Source: Planctomycetota bacterium (GTDB lineage: Bacteria; Planctomycetota; Planctomycetia; Pirellulales; Pirellulaceae). Taken from it: a stretch of DNA of 11,913 nt. The DNA lies in assembly GCA_026692885.1 (NCBI GenBank), contig JAPLNJ010000594.1:1-11913 (forward strand). Reading direction: 5' to 3'. Positions 6,862 through 11,913 of this stretch are shown here, piece after piece. How positions within the stretch are numbered: position 1 is the first letter of the stretch; each line of letters begins with the position of its first letter. The notes beneath the pieces are model-generated. The model searched no databases. It saw nothing but the letters and a program-made list of their open reading frames with translations, and was not told the DNA's origin. The translations under genes and the position numbers were made by a program.

Positions 6862-8305
6862 TCCATTGTCCGCCTTTACCTGACCAGACCGGATTCTTTC
6901 CAGAAGTCGATACGGCGGCCGTCTTGCCCGTGCTGACGTCCAAGACTTGAATGCCCTCGTCGCCCCCCGTGCGGCCGAAGGCGATCTTTAGGCCGTCCGG
7001 TGACCAAGTCGACCTGTGGCCCATCGTCAGAAATTTGCCACCCAGCTTGGAAAGCCCGACCTTGACCGTGTATGCATTCTGAGCCGGGGCAGCGGCGAAC
7101 CCCGCTTCGGCACGAAGGGGGGGCGGCTCCGCTCGGTTGCGCACGTCCCCTTTCGGCCTACGCTCCGGACTCCGCTGGCCACTCGACCTGTCCTGACTGG
7201 TTCCGGAACCGAACGAACTACGGGCGACACGGAAGCCCAGGCCGCTGCTCCGGATCTCCGGCGAGCTCCTGCTGCGGTACGCCGACCGGCAGTACTCGGC
7301 CCCGCTGCTCCAGCTCCCGCCCCGGATCACCCGGTCCGAGCCCTGTTGAGGCCCCCGCGGATCGTCAGTGGTGGACGCAGCTTCGTAGGCGCCGTACCAG
7401 TCCGCACACCACTCCGACACATTCCCCTGCATGTCAAATAGCCCCCACCCGTTGGGCAGGTTGCTGCCGCACGGTTCAATTCGGGACCTCCCAAATACGG
7501 CGTACTTGCTGAGTAGCGATTCATCGCCGCCGTGCCCAAACGCGGTCGCGCTTTCAGCGCGGCAGGCGTATTCCCACTCGGCCTCGCTGGGCAAACGATA
7601 GCCGTTTGCCTCCCCGATGGGTTCCCAAACGTCGATTTCAACCTCAACAGGTTTTCCGTCTATAAAACCCCGCGGCTCCTTTACCTTCTTGCCGCTCCAC
7701 TGGTAGCAGGGCGTGAGCCCCTCCTTGCGGCTGAGCCAATTGCAGAACAGCACCGCGTCGTACCAGCTGACCCCTTGCGCCGGATGATCCCGCGTGGGAC
7801 TGATCCTCTTATCTGGGCCGGTCCAGTCCTTCGGCCTTTCGTCCCGATACTCGGTATCATCCATGAACTGCTGGAACAAACCCACGGATGTTTCGCGGTC
7901 GCACAGGAAGAACGGGCGGGTCAAACGGGCTTCCCGCACAGCGGCTGTACCAAACCCTTCATCGCGCCGAGAAAGCCAACCGACCGGGATGCGGAGCATC
8001 GTCATCCCTAAGCTGTTGACGTACCACTCACGCCCGTTCACCGGTTCACGAGATGACGGAATCGGAGGCTTTTTCCATTCCCGAAGCGCCCAGTTTGCAG
8101 CACTGTGCGTGCCAGGGTCGGGCGCGGTTTGATACCACTCTTGAAGCAGCGTCACGGATTCGGGGAACGTCCCGAATCTGATGTGCAACGGTACGCTTCC
8201 AATTCCCAGGCACACGCCCGATCGGAATGGCCCATCCCCAACTGCCGAGGAGACATGACGCACTGCTGACAGGTCGCCGTGCCAATTTGGGACGGTGTCG
8301 ATCAA
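6698..8305 (-). CDS. SUMF1/FGE-like domain protein fused to PD40 propeller (5'-truncated, frameshifted)
   Basis: Residues ~93-362 form a formylglycine-generating-enzyme-like (SUMF1) domain. Hallmarks are WYVNSLGMTMLRIPVG at its start, YRLPSEAEWEYACRA (236-250), GLFDMQGNVSEWCADWYG (288-305) and RVIRGGSW...YCRSAYRSR...GLGFRVARS (325-363). Compared with human FGE, the second active cysteine is kept (Cys339) but the first is Ser334, so oxidation of a sulfatase cysteine is unlikely; binding or another role is more probable. A low-complexity linker (~363-410) leads to the first PD40 repeats (STWSPDGLKIAFGR, ~432-445). The frame then becomes non-protein-like from ~519 to the stop; the propeller resumes in another frame (see the entry ending at 6250). 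The N-terminal ~90 residues look like the linker that precedes SUMF1 domains in larger planctomycete proteins, often with a kinase domain. The TTG at 8305 has no ribosome-binding site and lies against the 5' end of the group II intron, so the real N-terminus is missing. Confidence 0.75.
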   Translation of the reverse strand: MIDTVPNWHGDLSAVRHVSSAVGDGPFRSGVCLGIGSVPLHIRFGTFPESVTLLQEWYQTAPDPGTHSAANWALREWKKPPIPSSREPVNGREWYVNSLGMTMLRIPVGWLSRRDEGFGTAAVREARLTRPFFLCDRETSVGLFQQFMDDTEYRDERPKDWTGPDKRISPTRDHPAQGVSWYDAVLFCNWLSRKEGLTPCYQWSGKKVKEPRGFIDGKPVEVEIDVWEPIGEANGYRLPSEAEWEYACRAESATAFGHGGDESLLSKYAVFGRSRIEPCGSNLPNGWGLFDMQGNVSEWCADWYGAYEAASTTDDPRGPQQGSDRVIRGGSWSSGAEYCRSAYRSRSSPEIRSSGLGFRVARSSFGSGTSQDRSSGQRSPERRPKGDVRNRAEPPPLRAEAGFAAAPAQNAYTVKVGLSKLGGKFLTMGHRSTWSPDGLKIAFGRTGGDEGIQVLDVSTGKTAAVSTSGKNPVWSGKGGQWIAYVRPSDKGEEVWVVGASGGNPRKVAEGGFPSGPGDGQTLLPLSRQTHGGRPG

Positions 8306-8309
8306 CAGC

Positions 8310-9313
8310 GTGTCGTGACGAGTTAAATCCGTAACTGTTGGGAATCGAGGGTGGCTTCCTCGATGAAATCAGTTGATGCTATCCAGGAGGTGTAAATCCT
8401 TCCGAGGGCAAAGGCTAGCCACCAGCCCGGTAGCCGAACTCGCTGGCCGGAGGAGACGAAGGTCAGGAGCCGAGGGAGGCAAGTCGTCGGGGTCTGTATC
8501 GAGCCTCGAAAGTTGTTCTAAAGTTGTGGTCCCTATAGGGATAAGCGGAGGAAAGGATGCTTGATCCTTCTGAAGCGAACTGCGGACAGTTTCACGCTGC
8601 TGGAACGCAGCAACCGCCCGGCGTTATGGCGAGCCGTCGCGGAGGCCACCGGGGTCGTAGGCCAGCTCACGACGATACAGGGATAGCACGGGAACTCGCG
8701 AGAGCCTCATCAGCCTCCTGTCTACCCAGGCGCGGATCAAGGCGGGGAAACCCGTGGGAGTCCACCGCGTTATCAAAGCTCCCGCTGGAAAGGCTCGCCG
8801 CTCCGCCGGGCCGATCCTGGATCGTAAACGCGGAGACGACAGGAACGAGGGGACGAGCGCGAGTCGCGAAGGAACCTCGGAAGGGCGTTAGGCAGTCTTA
8901 GCAACCCATAGTAGCGATGGCACGCACCCCTCTCACCCTGAGTTCCGACGAACACGCCGCTGGGCTGAGCCAGCCGGGCGGTGCGTCGGCGCGGGGAGCG
9001 GTCGTGCCGGGAAGCCAGGGAACCAACTTCGTCCGTGGGACCTGGTCGAGCGAAGGGGAAGCCGGGCGTCATCTTCTGTGGCATGTGGCCGACGCTGGGG
9101 GACTTCGAGCCCTACAGCTCTGCTGCAACGTGCCAAGGATCGCAGACCGGGCTCGTGCCGGGCTGCGGGCGGAGGCGGAGGACGCGGGTTGTCGGCGTCG
9201 GTTGGCAACCTTGTCGTATGGAAACGTGCGACACCGAGGAACCGTATGAGGGAAAGCTTCACGTACGGATCTGTGGGGAGGCTGGGGGCGTAAGCCCCCG
9301 GCTTTACCCGGAC
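8310..9313 (+). mobile_element. Group II intron lacking a reverse transcriptase ORF
   Basis: A ~1-kb structured RNA element. The right end has group II domain V (9239-9271) followed by domain VI with a bulged-A candidate (A9306) and a terminal AC at 9312-9313, 7 bases after that A. The left part carries many short helices as expected for domain I: ATCGAGG/CCTCGAT (8344-8350, 8358-8364), AAGGAT/ATCCTT around 8555, GCTGC/GCAGC around 8600, and GGGGAAACCC near 8747, a GAAA tetraloop. The 5' end is placed at GTGTC (8310), close to the consensus GUGYG; 8315 (GTGAC) is an alternative. The ~320 bases where domain IV would hold the maturase (about 8915-9235) show no RT, maturase or HNH motifs in any frame. 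It would therefore need a maturase in trans, or it is dead. It lies antisense to the genes on both sides. Confidence 0.8.
9239..9313 (+). ncRNA. Group II intron domains V and VI
   Basis: Domain V, 33 nt: the lower stem GAACCGTA pairs with TACGGATC, then comes the CG-type bulge, and an upper stem TGAGG/CTTCA closes on a GAAAG loop. The position of the usual catalytic triad AGC reads AAC, and the partner base is A, giving an A-A mismatch. Domain VI: GGGGGC-GTAA-GCCCCC is the apical stem, and its basal part GGG/CCC leaves A9306 unpaired, 7 bases before the terminal AC. This arrangement of branch-point A and 3' AY end fits a group II intron 3' splice site at 9313/9314. Confidence 0.8.
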
Positions 9314-9367
9314 CCTTGGGCGGAATGTGCGGGTATGGGTTGTTCAGAGCCGGACGGACGTCCCGCT

Positions 9368-10639
9368 TCATTCTTCGGACTCTTTCGTAGGGTCGCCAGG
9401 ACTTGCAGGCGAAACGCTATGCGCGCGGGTCGGAAGGTCCCCGGCAGCACTCGGCTTGGATGATTTCGCCACAAGGCTGGCCAACGCCGGATCCAACCGA
9501 ACCGCTTCAGCCTCATCTGAGGCAGCCATCTCGAAGTTGAGTTGCTCCCGCCAAAGTACTCCGCGATTGGCATACAACACAGCATTCCTGGGGTCGAGTG
9601 AGATGGCCTTGTGGAGATTTTCGAGCGCTTTGTCGAGATCGCCCTTCCCGCGATACGCCATACCACGATTGTGGAAGCTGAGCGACGTTGCCCGGAGGCG
9701 AATGGCAGTGGTGTAGTCTTTAATGGCATTGTCAAACTTCCCCTGGTTGAGGTAGGCGTCTCCGCGACGGCGAAATACGCTGGCCGAAGTTGAATCAAAG
9801 GCGATGACGTTGGAGTAGTCGGCGATCGCCCGGGCGAAATCGCCGTTCTCCTGATACTTCTCAGCCCGCTTAAAGCGAGCCACAGCGCTGACGTGATTCA
9901 GCGGAAACTCGATGCGGCTGATCAGGCCATAAGCCGCACCGCTGCACGCGATGGTCACGAAGAAGATGACCGCCAGCCATTTCAAGCCCGGGCCGGGGCA
10001 AACGAGTGTTTCCGCTGGCAGCGATGGCCGCAGAGGGACGGGGGCGCCACCGGCGATATTCGCCCCGTTTTGGCCGCCCATGGGCGAGTCCATCTCAGGA
10101 TGTGGGAGGCACAGTTCCCGGCTCAGGGAGGCAAGATTCAGTCGTTCTCGTGGGGTAAGTCCATGGTTCGGATCGTGCCATCGATACCACGCCATTCCGG
10201 CCAGAGACGTCGTGCCGGCGATGGCAATGGCCGCAGCAACCCGCTGGGCGAGCCAGACTTCGCTGCCGTCGACAGCCTCTTCCATGAACAACAGGCCCCA
10301 GAGCAACATGATCGCGGCCAGCGGCAGGCCCAGCAGCATCGTCACGAACAGACGGTTCTGCTTGGAGTTCTTGACCATCGCTTTCTGGTACCAGCCGCAC
10401 CGGGGGCAAGGTTTCATGGCCACTGCTCTGCTGAGTGAACGCCTAAGGTTGGCCGCCGCCTCGCCCTCGGCTTGCTGCTTTGCATCTTGATTGTCCAGCC
10501 ATAATAGGCTGGTTCCAGCCCCCTTTGCGCTGCGAGTCACCTTGTATGCGTACCGACCAGCGCAACATTCACACGTTACGTGCTTTGTAGCTGTTCCACG
10601 CACCTTCGCGGCGTACTTAGCGCCAATAGGTATTCTCAT
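9368..10639 (-). CDS. Zinc-ribbon-like, multi-pass membrane protein with TPR repeats
   Basis: The frame could open at a TTG at 10654, but the ATG at 10639 is preferred because AGGGGAGG lies immediately upstream; this gives 423 residues. The N-terminal cytoplasmic part has Cys pairs CECC (23-26) and CPRCGWYQ (88-95), with an acidic, Ala-rich insert between them. This fits a split zinc ribbon. Two membrane helices follow (~97-119, ~129-150), then a polar loop, then a third helix (~220-242). Residues ~252-385 are four tandem TPRs with typical spacing, e.g. AEKYQENGDFARAIADYSNV and GDAYLNQGKFDNAIKDYTTA. The tail is Ser/Pro-rich and ends TKESEE. With three helices, the zinc ribbon and TPRs should lie on opposite sides of the membrane. 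Partners are unknown; TPRs suggest a scaffold. It is intact, unlike its neighbours, and stands alone; the intron 3' end lies 54 bases beyond its stop. Confidence 0.8.
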   Translation of the reverse strand: MRIPIGAKYAAKVRGTATKHVTCECCAGRYAYKVTRSAKGAGTSLLWLDNQDAKQQAEGEAAANLRRSLSRAVAMKPCPRCGWYQKAMVKNSKQNRLFVTMLLGLPLAAIMLLWGLLFMEEAVDGSEVWLAQRVAAAIAIAGTTSLAGMAWYRWHDPNHGLTPRERLNLASLSRELCLPHPEMDSPMGGQNGANIAGGAPVPLRPSLPAETLVCPGPGLKWLAVIFFVTIACSGAAYGLISRIEFPLNHVSAVARFKRAEKYQENGDFARAIADYSNVIAFDSTSASVFRRRGDAYLNQGKFDNAIKDYTTAIRLRATSLSFHNRGMAYRGKGDLDKALENLHKAISLDPRNAVLYANRGVLWREQLNFEMAASDEAEAVRLDPALASLVAKSSKPSAAGDLPTRAHSVSPASPGDPTKESEE

Positions 10640-10642
10640 ATG

Positions 10643-10650
10643 CCTCCCCT
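10643..10650 (-). promoter_or_regulatory. Ribosome-binding site deciding the TPR gene start
   Basis: On the minus strand AGGGGAGG precedes CAT-ATG. Its position supports the ATG at 10639 over the TTG five codons further upstream, which would place the purine run inside the coding sequence. Confidence 0.5.
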
Positions 10651-10800
10651 TCAAGAAGATAGACAGCGTCCAACGACTCAGCCCTGTCCAATCGTGATTC
10701 TCGGCTGGTAGGCAATTTGATTTCCGTGGACTGGACTGAGCCTGAGTATGCCAGGGAAAACTGGTGAATCAAGGGGGCAGGAGCGGCAGGCGTCGATGAG

Positions 10801-11050
10801 GATTCGAAGCTGGCCAGAACGTGTCGATGTCCACGTGGGTCAGTTCTCAAGGCTCGGCGGAAAGCGCCGTCCGGCTGTCCGTAGCTTCATCCGGGCCGTG
10901 GACCAAACCCTCCCCAGCGGGTGGCGCCCGCGGCGCCGAGGGGTGTCGCAGGTCTCAGTGCCGCAGGCTCTTCTCGGTCACGTCGCCCTGGGGCGGGTCG
11001 ATAAAGGCCATGACCTTCATCTGGCCATCACATCGAGGACAGGCCTGGGC
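10801..11050 (-). pseudogene. Remnant of an IS91-like transposase (C-terminus)
   Basis: Reading leftward from about 11050, one frame gives ACPRCDGQMKVMAFIDPPQ, VTEKSLRH, a stop (TCA at 10955-10957), HPSAPRAPPAGEGLVHGPD, a second stop (10847-10849), then ELTHVDIDTFW, after which the frame slips. A CPxCxGxMK..AFI segment followed by 'EK.LRH' and a Pro-rich tail ending in 'THVD.DTF' is, from memory, the C-terminal pattern of IS91-family (Y2/HUH) transposases common in this phylum. The catalytic tyrosine region is absent and no upstream continuation is recognisable, so this is a dead fragment of roughly the last 80-90 residues. Confidence 0.6.
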
Positions 11051-11500
11051 GTCCCGATCGGTCAGACTCGGCTTGTCGCGCGCGTCGGACAATCGGCCGA
11101 CGCGTGTTCCCAACAAACGTATGGCCCAGGTGACACACACCGTAAAACGACCGATTTCGGCACTGCTGGCCGGCGAGGGCGGGAACGGCAGCCGGCTTGA
11201 AACCGGCCCCCAGTGTGCAGGCGACTGGCCTGGGGCGTAGCCGGGAGCGATTGTGGTTTCCGTCGGCGAGTCGGGTCTGGTCGAACGAGAATCTGGAGAT
11301 TAAGCCGAAAACGGTGACGACAACTCTCGCGAAAAAGTGCAGAATGTCGTCACAGACAGCTCGGGTAGTCGTCAAGAAGGGGGCGGTCCTGGGGTGTTCA
11401 GTTTGTGCTCGTCAAGACCAGTTGATTTGATCCCGGTTCTGTTCTGCGTTTGGGTCTGGGGAAGGCTTCCCGGCGGAGGCGGGGGTGATCCGCTACTCTT
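11051..11500. other. Non-coding stretch between the transposase remnant and the palindromic repeats
   Basis: No convincing gene on either strand. GCCGG/CCGGC (11191-11195, 11203-11207) forms a small hairpin. Otherwise I see nothing recognisable; some of it may be more decayed transposon sequence. Confidence 0.4.
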
Positions 11501-11528
11501 CCGGCCCGAAGGGGCCAAGACAAATCAG

Positions 11529-11663
11529 CCCAGCGCAGCCCTGGGAAAGGGGCCGACCCCGATCATGTGCCCTGAAAGGGTACCACCCGTTCCAGATTGC
11601 GCCCTTTCGGGGCAGGATTTCGGGGGACCTTGTGGTCCCAGGACTGCTGGGCTATCGAATTAC
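11529..11663. repeat. Palindrome-rich repeat, copy 1
   Basis: About 135 bp, nearly identical in order to copy 2. It begins with a degenerate CCCAGCGCAGCCCTGGG hairpin, then GTGCCCTGAAAGGGTACCAC, a GCGCCCTTTCGGGGC hairpin, a GGGACC/GGTCCC hairpin, and a degenerate end hairpin CCCAGGACTGCTGGG followed by CTATCGAATTAC. Mismatches against copy 2 fall in several stems, so this copy looks more decayed. A related hairpin, GGCCCGAAGGGGCC, lies just before it near 11503. Confidence 0.75.
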
Positions 11664-11772
11664 GCACCTTTGGTGCGGACGGTCGGACGACCGCTAACAA
11701 CCGCCGCCGACGATTAGAACCAATCATCGCCAATCACCGGCGTTCGCCGCCAACGGCGGCCAACCCGATAGT
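11664..11772. other. Spacer between the two palindromic repeats
   Basis: 109 bp with further small inverted repeats: GCACC-TTT-GGTGC directly after copy 1, and GCCGCC-AAC-GGCGGC near 11745. It is not coding, and may belong to the same repeat family. Confidence 0.4.
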
Positions 11773-11913
11773 CCAGGGCGCAGCCCTGGGAAACGGGTCG
11801 ACCCCGATCATGTGCCCTGAAAGGGCACCACCCGTTCCAGATTGCGCCCCTTCAGGGCAGGGATTTCGTGGGGGCTTCCGATCCCAGGGCTGCGCCCTGG
11901 GCTATCGAATTAC
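11773..11913. repeat. Palindrome-rich repeat, copy 2 (reaches the window edge)
   Basis: The left end is a hairpin CCAGGGC-GCA-GCCCTGG (11773-11789). The right end is CCCAGGGC-TGC-GCCCTGGG (11883-11901). The two ends are reverse complements of each other as well as self-palindromes. Between them are a perfect hairpin GTGCCC-TGAAA-GGGCAC (11812-11828) and GCCC-CTTCA-GGGC (11846-11858). The shared tail CTATCGAATTAC follows, and the window ends with it. REP/BIME-like elements have paired palindromes of this kind, but no REP-associated transposase is visible here. Confidence 0.75.

Noticed and set aside
8917..9463. Open frames in the intron's domain IV region as a possible maturase
   Set aside because: No reverse transcriptase motifs (such as YADD), maturase or HNH residues in any frame; composition is random-like.
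11500..11913. CRISPR array
   Set aside because: Only two long (~140-bp) repeats with a 109-bp spacer, complex internal hairpins and no cas genes.

Overview
The window is GC-rich and looks like a chromosome segment from a Planctomycetes-type bacterium. The evidence is the gene content: secreted multi-domain glycosidase-like proteins, a SUMF1 (FGE-like) domain fused to a TolB/PD40 propeller, a zinc-ribbon/TPR membrane protein, much decayed non-coding DNA and families of palindromic repeats. This is inferred from protein style and layout; there is no rRNA or other phylogenetic marker.

Layout. (1) 1-4235, plus strand: a tight two-gene unit. It holds a probable secreted TIM-barrel glycosidase-like protein (open at the left edge) and, 2 bases after its stop, a secreted protein with two jelly-roll-like domains and a C-terminal amidotransferase-like fold. 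Together they suggest carbohydrate binding or breakdown outside the cytoplasm. (2) 4236-6249: about 2 kb with no convincing intact gene. It starts with a 122-bp MITE-like element (13-bp terminal inverted repeats, 10-bp direct flanks) just after the operon. Then come several hairpin repeats and at most scraps of genes. (3) 6250-8309, minus strand: a SUMF1-domain plus PD40/WD40-like propeller gene. It is split by a probable one-base frameshift near 6748-6751, and its 5' end is lost where an intron begins. (4) about 8310-9313, plus strand: a group II intron without a reverse transcriptase ORF. Domains V and VI are clear, and the intron lies antisense to the genes on both sides. (5) 9368-10639, minus strand: an intact membrane protein with an N-terminal zinc-ribbon-like region, three membrane segments and four TPRs. 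(6) 10801-11050, minus strand: a decayed C-terminal piece of an IS91-like transposase. (7) 11500-11913: two copies of a ~140-bp palindrome-rich repeat, each bounded by related hairpins.

No phage-defence, toxin-antitoxin or CRISPR system is visible. The genes after 4236 do not form a coherent pathway. This part looks like an accessory region shaped by mobile elements and decay. The most unusual items are the ORF-less intron with a non-standard domain V triad, the MITE-like element and the palindromic repeat pair.
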